Position numbers and translations under genes: made by a program
Shown here: one piece after another, positions 34,575 to 42,874 of the stretch
How the letters are laid out: the number at the start of each line of letters is the position of its first letter
Numbering within the stretch: the stretch's first letter is position 1
Notes under the pieces: model-generated
What the model was told of the DNA's origin: nothing
Databases searched by the model: none
The model's input: the letters and a program-made list of their open reading frames with translations, nothing else
Assembly: GCF_000763385.1 (NCBI RefSeq)
Contig: NZ_JQFA01000004.1
Span: 558,001-622,000, forward strand
DNA from: Leptolyngbya sp. KIOST-1
GTDB taxonomy: Bacteria; Cyanobacteriota; Cyanobacteriia; Phormidesmidales; Phormidesmidaceae
DNA: 64,000 bases
Direction: 5' to 3'

Positions 34575-35935
34575 TTGAAGAAGTGATTTCTTGGCACCTA
34601 GGATTCTTTAGAACCGTTATTGATGATAGTAATTGGACGATTTTCCTCAATCCTAATGAGCTGGTTGATATAGCAGGATCAGCACTTCGAGAAACTGACA
34701 GAATATCTTTGATAGATTCGACAATTTCCTTAGCCAGAAAGAATCACAAAAACTCTATTGGCTGTGAGGCAGTTAAATTTTTAGGTCTATGTGGATACCA
34801 CAGCTTAAAGGCTGTCGAAGGATTATTGGGAATATTGAATTTAGGCTTAGACAAGCAAATGCGAAATCAATCTATAGACAGCCTAGCCAAAATAGTAGAA
34901 CAAGACGTTGATTTGATAGAACTCGTAAGATGTCATCTTATTGATATCCAGAACACTTCCGACAGAAATCGAATTTCAAAAGCTTTAAGTAACCTTCGAC
35001 TTTGCAGTCTCAAGAACAATCCGTGTCTTAAAAAGGATAAAGACTTCTGCAAATTAAGGAATGCCTTATATGCTAGCAGGAATGATAAGGAAAAATTAGT
35101 AAGTGCTTTAAGATTTCTTCAGCTAGTACCCCAAGACAACGAAGCTATTTCTGCCTTAATAGAAATCTTAAATGTGACAAAGAGCAAAGAAATAAAAAAA
35201 CAGATTATTGTCAGTCTGGGCACTCAGGCTCAAAGCAATACGTATGTTATAGATGCCTTTAGCAAAATTCTATGCCTAGAGAAGGACGAGGAAATACTTG
35301 TCATAACTTCCGAAATGATTAGGGACGTAGGTTATAGAAATAAGAATGCAGTTTCAGCGCTATACACGCTTATCAAGTCTAGTTATGAAACAAAACTTAA
35401 GTATCATTATGCGGAATGTCTTGGGGATGTAGATCCAGGCAACCTGCTGGCAGCCAATACTCTTTTGGAAGCTCTCTCCGAAGAAGATAGTAACGATGAT
35501 GTAAAAGTATACGCCATCGATAGATTATACAGAATAGGGCTTGGAGACTTAACAACAAAAGCCCTTATTGAGGAAGAATTCGTAAAACTTCTGGCTGGTA
35601 GTGAAAGTCAACGAGTTCAGATAGAAGTCACTTGGCATCTATGGCTTTACTCAGCCATAAATGTCTACACTGTTTATAAGTTGCTAGCAAAGCAGGCTTT
35701 TGAGGAAGAACATGAGGAAAGGAGTGCTTCTGCTGTATGGCGGCTGAAACAAATTTTTCGTAACAAAGTGATCCACACCGATATCGCTTATAATGCAGTA
35801 TCTACACTTTCAAGAGCTTTATCTAAAACAGCCTGTCAAGATAAGATTCAGCTTTATAGCATTTATTTTAATCTTGCGGTTTTCTTCGCACAGAGAATGA
35901 GTTATTCAGAGTTTTATAAGGCTTGGAATAATTGA
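34496..35935 (+). pseudogene. HEAT-repeat C-terminal part of the NACHT protein, displaced by a -1 frameshift
   Basis: In the frame one base back, translation from 34496 gives LYQYKAKCLAVSGISEFVEC, the usual continuation of NACHT-HEAT proteins after ECDG. About 479 codons follow, forming HEAT-like helical repeats (AVKFLGLCGYHSLKAVEGLLGIL, ISALIEILNV, VSALYTLIK and others). These repeats normally act as the sensor arm of the NTPase. The frame is closed by TGA at 34490-34492, so it cannot start earlier. A TTG at 34520 is the only early initiator. The two parts could be joined by restoring one base, by programmed frameshifting, or may work as separate proteins. Confidence 0.8.
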
Positions 35936-35984
35936 TGAGGTGAGTGACAAGTAAACAACGCTCACCCCAAGATTACTAACAAAA

Positions 35985-36593
35985 CTAACGCGGCATGACA
36001 TCATCCAACCGTAGCGCTAGCTGGGGCAACAGTGGTGAATTGATCGTCTCACCCAGTCGATACTGCTGCTGTTGATAGTCTTCGCCCACCAATCGACATA
36101 CCGTAAACGTAGGCTGCTTGGGGCTGCCAATAAACACCCGCCCACCCAAACCTCGGTAGTCCACAATCCAATATTCTGGAATGCCAAACAAGGCGTACTC
36201 TTCTACCTTGCGGGCATAGTCCGTTTCCCAGTTAGTGCTCACCACCTCCACTACCAGCTTTACCGAACTGCCTAGGGTAATCACAGGTTCTCGTTCCCAC
36301 AGCGGCTCATGTACCAGGGCTGGTTCGTCAAGCACCACCACATCCGGGCGGCGGGCCGTGGCAACATCGGCAAACGGGCGCAGCAAACAGGTGCGAGGAA
36401 TAATCCACGGATGGCCCTGGCGATCGATTTCAATGCTGAGCTGGCTGGCAACTTTTCCGGCAGTGGTTTCGTGGAGGCCGGTGGGTGACCTGTCTACAAG
36501 TTCTCCGTCGGCCAGTTCGTAGCGCGGGTTATCGCCATAGCGGGTCAAAAATTCGTCAACGCCAAGTACCAGCGACGATGAGGTCTGAGTCAT
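35985..36593 (-). CDS. Uma2 family protein
   Basis: This 202-residue complete Uma2 protein opens with MTQTSSSLVLGVDEFL and has RYELADGELVD, RRPDVVVLDEP, VKLVVEVVSTNWETDYARKVEEYA (split over residues 115-140), LFGIPEYWIVDYRG and a final QLALRLDDVM. The E-V-V-S-T-N/K signature of the PD-(D/E)xK-like core is intact. ATG 36593 is chosen over an upstream start at 36629 that adds twelve residues. It faces the NACHT-HEAT gene, its stop only about 50 bases from that gene's end. Confidence 0.9.
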   Translation of the reverse strand: MTQTSSSLVLGVDEFLTRYGDNPRYELADGELVDRSPTGLHETTAGKVASQLSIEIDRQGHPWIIPRTCLLRPFADVATARRPDVVVLDEPALVHEPLWEREPVITLGSSVKLVVEVVSTNWETDYARKVEEYALFGIPEYWIVDYRGLGGRVFIGSPKQPTFTVCRLVGEDYQQQQYRLGETINSPLLPQLALRLDDVMPR

Positions 36594-36933
36594 AAAAAAG
36601 ACTCCCAGAGCTAAACGGGCATAGAACAATGGTAGAAAATTCGGGAAAACCTGACAGACCTTTCGCCAGGTAGCAATTTTGACTTGATCTGGGCGTCTGG
36701 ATAGGGTACTTTACTGAGCTATGGCTGTCTGCGAGCAGTCTGAACTTCCCAAAAATTTGGTCTAACGCCACTGGAAGGTGCTACCAACACCAACCAGCGG
36801 CTAACCCCGTCGACTGAGCGACCAGTCTCGGAGGCTAAGGTTGATCATACCTGGCCGCCCTGAACTGCACATGTCTGGGGCGGCCAAGTTTTTGGGATTC
36901 CTTACCCACCGTTAGCAAAGGAATCCCTGAACT
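36594..36933. other. 340-base region without genes, containing one hairpin
   Basis: No coding frame is convincing here. Near its right end TGGCCGCCC (36852-36860) pairs exactly with GGGCGGCCA (36878-36886). AAGTTTTTGGG follows, giving a structure like an intrinsic terminator on the plus strand, although no plus-strand gene ends nearby. Confidence 0.6.
36852..36893 (+). terminator. Terminator-like hairpin with T-run
   Basis: A perfect 9-bp GC-rich stem with a 17-base loop is followed by GTTTTT at 36888-36893. It is about 900 bases past the HEAT-repeat frame and just upstream of the 36934 gene, so it may insulate that gene from upstream transcription. Confidence 0.5.
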
Positions 36934-37221
36934 ATGTTGTGTTTTACCCGTCAAGATCCCTGGGTTCTGCCAGAACCCAGGGATCTCAATCCCCTGCCAC
37001 TGACCACTCCTTACCCCCCGCCGGGGCGCGAGCGACTGCGCCATCTGGTGATCGGCTCACCCGACGGAGTGCGCTCCACCATCCACACCCTGCATGTGCT
37101 AAACTACGCCGACCAGATGACCTGGAGCCAGCTGATTGCGATCCCAGAGTCGGGGATTTTGATTACCCCAGAGCAGGGGGAGGCGTTTAGCTACCTGATT
37201 CGGCATCGACAGGTAAGCTAG
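36934..37221 (+). CDS. Small conserved-looking cyanobacterial protein, unknown function
   Basis: The 95-residue frame contains a well-formed core from about residue 33: RLRHLVIGSPDGVRSTIHTL, then YADQMTWSQLIAIP and LITPEQGEAFSYLIR. This looks like a small soluble cyanobacterial protein of unknown function. The first 30 residues are Pro-rich and are partly encoded by a perfect 16-bp palindrome (36954-36986), which suggests that a repeat inserted at the 5' end extended the frame. No other start lies before the core. Confidence 0.6.
   Translation: MLCFTRQDPWVLPEPRDLNPLPLTTPYPPPGRERLRHLVIGSPDGVRSTIHTLHVLNYADQMTWSQLIAIPESGILITPEQGEAFSYLIRHRQVS
36954..36986. repeat. Perfect palindrome with 16-base arms
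   Basis: AGATCCCTGGGTTCTG (36954-36969) and CAGAACCCAGGGATCT (36971-36986) are exact reverse complements around a single C. It lies inside the 5' end of the small gene at 36934. It would form a very stable hairpin near the ribosome site. Confidence 0.9.
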
Positions 37222-37235
37222 CCGCCAATGACAAA

Positions 37236-37293
37236 GGAGCCAGGAGTGCCGCCACGACCGGCTTCTGGCTCCTGGCTCCTGGCTCCTGGCTCC
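37236..37293. repeat. Heptamer array CTGGCTC x4 with an inverted partner
   Basis: CTGGCTC is repeated four times at 37265-37292. GGAGCCAGGAG at 37236-37246 is the exact complement of CTCCTGGCTCC inside the array, so a stem can form in several registers. It lies between two convergent genes and could stop transcription from both sides. Confidence 0.8.
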
Positions 37294-37333
37294 ATTCTGT
37301 GACAGAACAGTGTCTCGCCTTACAGGGCTACCC

Positions 37334-37867
37334 CTAGCTGCCCTGGCAGCCAATCCATGTCCCCTGGTCCTCATAGACGAAGGGGGTGCCCTGGTCGCAG
37401 ACCACCGAAATGGCGCTTTGGGGGCCGGGGATGGTGATCATCGAGACGGTGCCACCCACGGGGCTGGGCACGTCGGACAGTTCAGGCTCGCTCAGCGCCG
37501 ACTCGGGCCCCACGGCATCGCCGGGGTTGGGCACCTGACAGCCGACCCAGTCCATGCCCATGTCGCTGTAGCTAAAGGGCTCAAAGCCCTCCTGGTCGCA
37601 GGTCACCATGGCCGCGGCGGCGGGGCCGGGCAGGCGCAGCTCTTTCACGGTGCCGCCATCGGGGCTCTCCACATCGCCAAAGAAGACATCGATCGTGGCG
37701 ACGGGTTCTTCGGTGCCGGAGGCCCCGGCATCAGGGGCGTTGGGATCTAAAACTTCGACGGGTCTGGTGCAGCCCACGGCACCGATCAGGCAGAGCGCGG
37801 CCGCTGCCCCCAGGCGGCCCCAGGCAGAGGTCGATCGTTGGGAGCTGAACAAATGGGAAAAAAACAT
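37334..37867 (-). CDS. Lipoprotein with two internal repeats, unknown function
   Basis: The 177-residue product has a lipoprotein signal peptide (AAAALCLIGAVG, then C33). The mature part holds two copies of a pattern of about 55 residues: DV-x-SP-x-GGTV, a short hydrophobic strand, PGP-A, a V-x-CDQ segment, F-x-Y and W-x-GCQ (about residues 67-111 and 131-175). The paired cysteines in each copy could form disulfides. No known domain is recognised. Confidence 0.75.
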   Translation of the reverse strand: MFFSHLFSSQRSTSAWGRLGAAAALCLIGAVGCTRPVEVLDPNAPDAGASGTEEPVATIDVFFGDVESPDGGTVKELRLPGPAAAAMVTCDQEGFEPFSYSDMGMDWVGCQVPNPGDAVGPESALSEPELSDVPSPVGGTVSMITIPGPQSAISVVCDQGTPFVYEDQGTWIGCQGS

Positions 37868-38492
37868 ACAAAACCTACCTATTGAAGGGTTTTTTAGCAG
37901 TGCGTATTTTAGTAGTGCGTATTATAAACACTCCTGAGAACGGTTGACTAAGTTGCTAATCTTGCTGGTTTAGCCGTCGTGTAGCCGACAAATAAATAGG
38001 GGTACCCCGACGAGGCCTGGGAAAGCCCACTCTTCCTGGACACCCTTGGGAACACCGTTGTCAGTTAGGTGCACTTAGAGCACCGGTTCAGTATGGCTGA
38101 GATCTCCCATCTGCCACCGCAGGGTCTACAGAGGCCTACCGATTCCTTGGCAGCACAAAGGTTTAGACCGATGATCGATCGCTCCTTTCCGTCGGGTCCA
38201 GGGCGGCCAATGTTCGCGTTAGCGCCCCAGCAGGGGCGACGCCCCTAGTCGTAGGCCAAAGGCCGTGCGAAGCGGGCTGGGGCCAGCGAAATGGCCCTAG
38301 TAGCACCTTGGGCTTACCGCCGCAGTTGTGGCTCGCATGCCCCTAGCCTCGCTGCAAACTAAATACTGTACTGACGCTCTAGGGGTTGGGCAGCGGATCA
38401 ACGGCCGCGATCGCAAAGATTCATCCCCAACCGGGGCAGGGCAGGCTCGTGAGCCCTATGATGGCACTACGGCTATTCCTTTGCTGTTGGCT
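37868..38492. other. 625-base region without clear genes; repeat-like GC-rich segments
   Basis: The left part contains tandem TTTTAGTAGTGCGTATT-like iterations near 37903-37925 and a GGGGTACCCC palindrome at 37999. The middle (about 38030-38200) has small stems such as GGTGC/GCACC. About 38213-38290 contains AGGGGCGACGCCCCT and GTAGGCCAAAGGCC, typical of dispersed cyanobacterial repeats. A plus-strand frame opens at 38328 but looks non-coding until ATG 38493. No RNA family is recognised. Confidence 0.5.
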
Positions 38493-39110
38493 ATGACCAA
38501 CCCAGATCTTCCTCCTGGCCCGCCCCCCAGCGGCGGCGGTACCGTCAAGTGGTTGCTGGCGGGCTGTGGTGGCTGCCTGGGACTCACTGTATTAGCCGGG
38601 CTGGCCCTGGCCTTTTTCCTCGATCGCACGCTGCGCTTTGCCGTCGGCCCCGACCAGGGCTCCGCCCCGACCGAAGCGCTGTTCACCTACGCCATCCCCG
38701 GCGAGAGCCAGACTATTTTCAGCATGGGGCTGTTGGGCCTCCAGGTCAGTCAGGTAGCCAGCACCGACTCGCCGCCCTCTGTCCTGCTGACAATGGGGCA
38801 GCTCCCCAGCTACCTGCGGGACCAGGAGGCGCAGCAAGCCTTTGTTGATCAGTTTCAGACCAGCACGGAGTTGGAGGGGAACTACCAGCTGAGCGAGCAG
38901 CGAATTGAGTCGCGCACCCTTTGCGACCAGCCGGTATCGGTGGTGATGCAGTCGGGGCGCTTTGGGGACGGCGATACCAGCTACGAGGCCGCAAGCCTGC
39001 TGACCTTTGTCGAGTACAACAACGACGCCCGCTTTGTCTGGGTTTTGGCCCATGGCGATACGCCCCAGGCCACCGCCGAGCAGGTGTTTACCAGCCTCGA
39101 CTGCCGCTAA
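38493..39110 (+). CDS. Membrane-anchored protein, unknown function
   Basis: The 205-residue product starts MTNPDLPPGPPPSGGG and has one transmembrane segment at about residues 17-43 (LLAGCGGCLGLTVLAGLALAF). A soluble domain of about 160 residues follows (EALFTYAIPGESQTIFSMG; VVMQSGRFGDG; VFTSLDCR). A single N-terminal anchor with a beta-rich exterior domain is likely. ATG 38493 is chosen because the upstream in-frame 55 codons show no protein-like composition. No family is recognised. Confidence 0.7.
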   Translation: MTNPDLPPGPPPSGGGTVKWLLAGCGGCLGLTVLAGLALAFFLDRTLRFAVGPDQGSAPTEALFTYAIPGESQTIFSMGLLGLQVSQVASTDSPPSVLLTMGQLPSYLRDQEAQQAFVDQFQTSTELEGNYQLSEQRIESRTLCDQPVSVVMQSGRFGDGDTSYEAASLLTFVEYNNDARFVWVLAHGDTPQATAEQVFTSLDCR

Positions 39111-39134
39111 ACCAAACCAAGATCAGGCCAGTCC

Positions 39135-39190
39135 CGACACCCAGCACCCGACACCCAACACCCGACACCCGACACCCGACACCCGACACC
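39135..39190. repeat. Eight tandem heptamers of CGACACC type
   Basis: Seven-base units run from 39135 to 39190: six are CGACACC, one CAGCACC and one CAACACC. It lies in the 80-base gap between two convergent genes. This is the short tandemly repeated repetitive sequence type known from cyanobacteria. Confidence 0.9.
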
Positions 39191-39192
39191 CC

Positions 39193-40503
39193 TCACTTCA
39201 CCTGAGTTACCCGCCAGCTCAGCTTTAGATTGAGCCAGAAATTCCAGAAGGTGACCACCGCGATCGCCACCAGGTTAGCCAGGTAGGCCCAGCGCTGGCC
39301 AAAGATCAAGTTGTAGACCAGGTTCAGCACCAGCACATTCAGCACCAGCCCCGCCAGACAGACCAGGTTGAACTTGAGAAAGCGCTTCAGCCGCGCCGAC
39401 CAGCCCTGCTGCTGCAAACTGATATCGGCAAAGGTCCAGGCATCGTTCCAGATAAAGTTGTTGATAATAGCGACTTCCGCCGCCACAATTTTGCTACGGG
39501 TCAGGGGTAGCCCCAGGGTGCTGTGCAGCAGGTAGAGAACAGCCATGTCCACCACCACGCCGCTCAGCCCCACCAGGCCAAAGCGCACAAATCGCTGCAT
39601 CGGGAACCGCTGGTGCAGCCGCGACAGCCGCCCCCCCAGCCGCAGCCGCAGCAGGTGGTGAATGTAGTCGATGTACTGCCGCCAGGTCACCTTGCTGGCC
39701 CCCTCCTGCCGTTCCTGAAACACGTAGCCCACCTCAGCGATGGTGTTGATGGTGCCGCGACCCAGCACCTCCAGCAAGATTTTGTAGCCCTTGGGGTTGA
39801 GCAGCGGGCCTGCGATCGCCTCTCGCCGCACCATAAAGTAACCGCTCATCGGATCGCTCACCCGGCCCACCACCTGGGGCAGCAGCAGCAAGCCCACCGT
39901 CTGCGCCCCCCGTGACAGCACCCGTCGCATCAAGCTCCACTCGCTTACGCCGCCCCCCTCCACGTGGCGACTGCCCACGGCTAGATCAGCGCCCTGCTGA
40001 ATTGCCTCCAGCAGCCCGACCAGCACCTCCGGCGGGTGCTGCAGGTCGGCGTCAATCACCCCCAGAATGCGGCCTCGTGCCACTTGCCAGCCGCGAATCA
40101 CCGCCGAAGATAGGCCGCGCTCTTCCTGCCGCCGCAGCACCCGCAGCTGCGGATAGATCGACTGCAGCTCCAGCGCCGTATTCCAGGTTAGATCTGGGCT
40201 GTTGTCATCGACCACAATCAGTTCGTAGTCCTGGGGCAGGGCGCTATCGAGCAGCTGGGTCAGCCGCTCGACCAGAGGGCCGATGTTCTGACCTTCGTTG
40301 TAAGTCGGGATCGCCAGAGACAGAGATAACGTTGGCGGTGCTGGGCTGCTGCTGGTGGAGCTGGTAGCGGGTTCAGGTGCCGTTGCGGCCACGGGCAGAA
40401 CCTGCAATGGTCCCCTGGGACAAGTCTCGAGTTTTTGTAACTGGGAGGGAGGAATTAGGGCCACGGCACGACATACCAACGATTGCGGTAGCCCAAAGCC
40501 CAA
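39193..40503 (-). CDS. GT2 glycosyltransferase (DPM1-like) fused to a GtrA domain
   Basis: The 436-residue membrane protein has a family 2 glycosyltransferase domain at about residues 60-290. Its motifs include LAIPTYNEGQNI, the DDNSPD nucleotide-sugar site, GVIDADLQHPPE (DxD) and a polyprenol-phosphate mannosyltransferase-like end. A GtrA domain with four membrane helices follows (about 305-430). Such fusions transfer a sugar to a polyprenyl carrier and flip or anchor it, feeding cell-surface glycosylation. The first 50 residues are low complexity, so the true start may be internal. Confidence 0.9.
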   Translation of the reverse strand: MGFGLPQSLVCRAVALIPPSQLQKLETCPRGPLQVLPVAATAPEPATSSTSSSPAPPTLSLSLAIPTYNEGQNIGPLVERLTQLLDSALPQDYELIVVDDNSPDLTWNTALELQSIYPQLRVLRRQEERGLSSAVIRGWQVARGRILGVIDADLQHPPEVLVGLLEAIQQGADLAVGSRHVEGGGVSEWSLMRRVLSRGAQTVGLLLLPQVVGRVSDPMSGYFMVRREAIAGPLLNPKGYKILLEVLGRGTINTIAEVGYVFQERQEGASKVTWRQYIDYIHHLLRLRLGGRLSRLHQRFPMQRFVRFGLVGLSGVVVDMAVLYLLHSTLGLPLTRSKIVAAEVAIINNFIWNDAWTFADISLQQQGWSARLKRFLKFNLVCLAGLVLNVLVLNLVYNLIFGQRWAYLANLVAIAVVTFWNFWLNLKLSWRVTQVK

Positions 40504-40791
40504 ACCGCTACACGAATCTAGCGCCGATGCCCAAAGCTAACCGAAATTTTACATGAGCAATCATCCTACAGCAGTCGATCCCCCATCGTAAACGGTGAAG
40601 GGGCCAGGTAAAAAGCGATCCAAACAGCGTTCACGATTTCAAATTCTGTGCTAGGCAACGTCTGACCCCTGCTAAACCCGATCTGAAACGTTCTATTTTC
40701 TGGCCCAAACTCAGCCCATCGAATGTGTCTGGGGGAAGAGAGAGGCCGTGATTTGGCTACGTACTATACAGTGATCCACTGAGGAACCGAT

Positions 40792-41133
40792 ATGCAATGC
40801 CTAGTTTCCCGCTCTAGAGAATGGTTTAGCGACCGGCTGCGCGCGATCGCCCTGGTCGGCTTAGTTGGCCTTTTGGGCTGGCTCATGCTGGCCAGTTCAC
40901 CGGCCTACGCCGCTGAAGCCAGGTCTGCTTCTACCCCCGTAGACAAGGCTCTGACCGCAGAACCCCGTGACCAGGCCTACGACGAGGCTGTGAAAGTCAT
41001 TGACGATCCCAAAGGGGTGCAAAAAACCTACGAGGAAAACCTCAAACAATTCCGCCAGGAAAATCCCGACCAGGGGAGCGTAGTAGAGGGGGCTAAAGAG
41101 CTGGTCGGAAAAATTAAGCCCGGTCGTCAGTAG
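40792..41133 (+). CDS. Small exported protein, unknown function
   Basis: The 113-residue product has a signal peptide with a long hydrophobic core (IALVGLVGLLGWLMLASS) and a PAYA-A cleavage site near residue 41. The mature 70 residues are charged and helical (YDEAVKVIDDPKGVQKTYEENL). In a cyanobacterium it could be periplasmic or lumenal. No family can be named with confidence. Confidence 0.75.
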   Translation: MQCLVSRSREWFSDRLRAIALVGLVGLLGWLMLASSPAYAAEARSASTPVDKALTAEPRDQAYDEAVKVIDDPKGVQKTYEENLKQFRQENPDQGSVVEGAKELVGKIKPGRQ

Positions 41134-41280
41134 GGGCAGGGGTGATAGTTGGTGGGGGAGATGGCTGGTCTGTACTGACTGAACAGTCGGGACAGCTATC
41201 CCACAAGACACCCCAGGAGCAGGGCTGATTCGTTCAGGAACTATCTGGCAAGCCGATCAGGCTCACAACCGGGCCGTCCC

Positions 41281-42441
41281 CTACGCTCGATGGCTCAGCC
41301 CCACCGCGTTGGCGATGTGGGGCAGCTGGTACTCTTCCAGCTTGGCCAGCAGCCCGGCCAACACGCGCCGCACCATCCAGGGGCCTTCATAGATCCAGCC
41401 AGTGTAGACCTGGAGCAGGGTAGCGCCAGCCACAATTTTTTCCCAGGCATCGGCAGCTGTAAAAATGCCTCCCACTCCTACAATCGGCAGGGTGCCTTCA
41501 GTGCGCTGGTAGATATAGCGAATCACCTCCGTCGATCGCTGGCGCAAGGGCACGCCGCTAATGCCGCCCACCTCGTCGATGACCCGGTTGCCGGTCTGAA
41601 GCAGGCTCTGGGTTTTGAGTCCGGCGCGGGCAATGGTGGTATTGGTGGCAATGATGCCCGCCAGCCCGTGGGCCAGGGCCAGATCGACCACGGCGTCGAT
41701 GTCGGGCCAGTCCAGGTCGGGGGCAATTTTGACCAAAATTGGCTTGCCGTCACCATTGGTCTCCTGCAGCGCGGTCAGAATGGGGGCCAGCTGATCGGCA
41801 GCCTGAAGCGACCTCAGCCCAGGGGTGTTGGGGGACGACACGTTGACCACAAAGTAGTCGCCGTAGGGGTAGAGCTGCTGAAAGCTAAACCGATAGTCCT
41901 CAGCGGCATCGGCCAACTCGGTAATCTTCGATTTGCCCAGGTTGATGCCAATCGGAATGCCAGGGCGTTCGTTGGACCAGTAAGCGCCGAGACGATCGGC
42001 CAACGCGGCTGCACCGCGATTATTAAACCCCATCCGGTTCAGCACCGCCTCATCCTGCACCAGGCGAAACAGGCGGGGCTGGGGGTTGCCCGGCTGGGGA
42101 TAGCGAGTCACAGTGCCCAGTTCTGCGGCCCCAAATCCCATTAGAGGCCAGGCCAGGGCAGCGGTTCCATCTTTGTCAAACCCCGCAGCCAGGCCAATCG
42201 GGTTGGTGAAGTTGAGGCCCCAGCAGGTTTGGACCAGCCGCGAGTCACTGAGGCAGAGCTGCCGCCGCAGCCACGGGTAGATGCGAGCCGCCAGCGGGTG
42301 GGGACTCGGCTGCCCCAGCCAGGTCAGCAGGTCCATGGCGCGGTAGTGGAGAAATTCTGGGTCCAGGGTGAGGCCGTGGAATAGCAGCGGGCGAACAAAC
42401 TGGCGGTAGGGATCTTTCACAGACGGTAGTGGTGTACGCAA
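41281..42441 (-). CDS. pyrD: Quinone-dependent dihydroorotate dehydrogenase (class 2)
   Basis: This 386-residue enzyme oxidises dihydroorotate to orotate in pyrimidine synthesis, passing electrons to quinone through FMN. Class 2 landmarks are an N-terminal helical membrane-associating region ([18 protein letters not shown]), [13 protein letters not shown], the catalytic serine region [11 protein letters not shown], the KIAPDL lysine, ATNTT, and [15 protein letters not shown]. Length and start are typical. It is monocistronic. Confidence 0.95.
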   Translation of the reverse strand: MRTPLPSVKDPYRQFVRPLLFHGLTLDPEFLHYRAMDLLTWLGQPSPHPLAARIYPWLRRQLCLSDSRLVQTCWGLNFTNPIGLAAGFDKDGTAALAWPLMGFGAAELGTVTRYPQPGNPQPRLFRLVQDEAVLNRMGFNNRGAAALADRLGAYWSNERPGIPIGINLGKSKITELADAAEDYRFSFQQLYPYGDYFVVNVSSPNTPGLRSLQAADQLAPILTALQETNGDGKPILVKIAPDLDWPDIDAVVDLALAHGLAGIIATNTTIARAGLKTQSLLQTGNRVIDEVGGISGVPLRQRSTEVIRYIYQRTEGTLPIVGVGGIFTAADAWEKIVAGATLLQVYTGWIYEGPWMVRRVLAGLLAKLEEYQLPHIANAVGLSHRA

Positions 42442-42874
42442 ACGGCAGGCGGGGTAAACTGATATTTAGGCTACAGGCACATTTTGGCTGCCGGTGGTCC
42501 TTGCAACGACGGAGCACGCCATGTGAGCACAACAATCAGCGGTCTTGGGGAAGGTGATGCGACGATCAAAGGCCCGCTCCAGGGGCGATTGTCCTGCCAC
42601 CCTACCCCATTAAAGCAGCCCTGGAGGCCAGCTTGAGGATCGTTCAGTAGTTCTGGGTGGAGTCTACAGCAATCAAACCGTATCGCCTGGCCCAGCGGCT
42701 AGGGTTCTGCCACCGGAACCCTGGCCCATCGGTCGGGGTCGGTGAGATTAGCGCCCTGGGTCAACCCCAGGGGCTGGTACTGGGCTAACTTAATTCAACG
42801 CGCTAATTCAAGACCCAGTTCAGCCGTTTTCTGGTTCAATCCCCTCCCTGCAACCGAAGTGAGTGTTGACGCCA
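42442..42874. other. 433-base divergent region with two small hairpins
   Basis: This region between pyrD (minus) and the GAF-kinase gene (plus) should hold both promoters. AGGGTTC/GAACCCT (42701-42722) and CCCTGGG/CCCAGGG (42754-42772) form short stems. No gene was found. Confidence 0.55.

Noticed and set aside
38100..38160. Possible TPP riboswitch (GGCTGAGAT at about 38095)
   Set aside because: The following conserved ACCC..GAACCTGAT..GGTAATACCAGCG parts are absent, and the downstream gene is not thiamine-related.
38328..38492. N-terminal extension of the membrane-anchored protein
   Set aside because: The 55 extra codons do not look protein-like, and ATG 38493 gives a clean N-terminus before the membrane segment.
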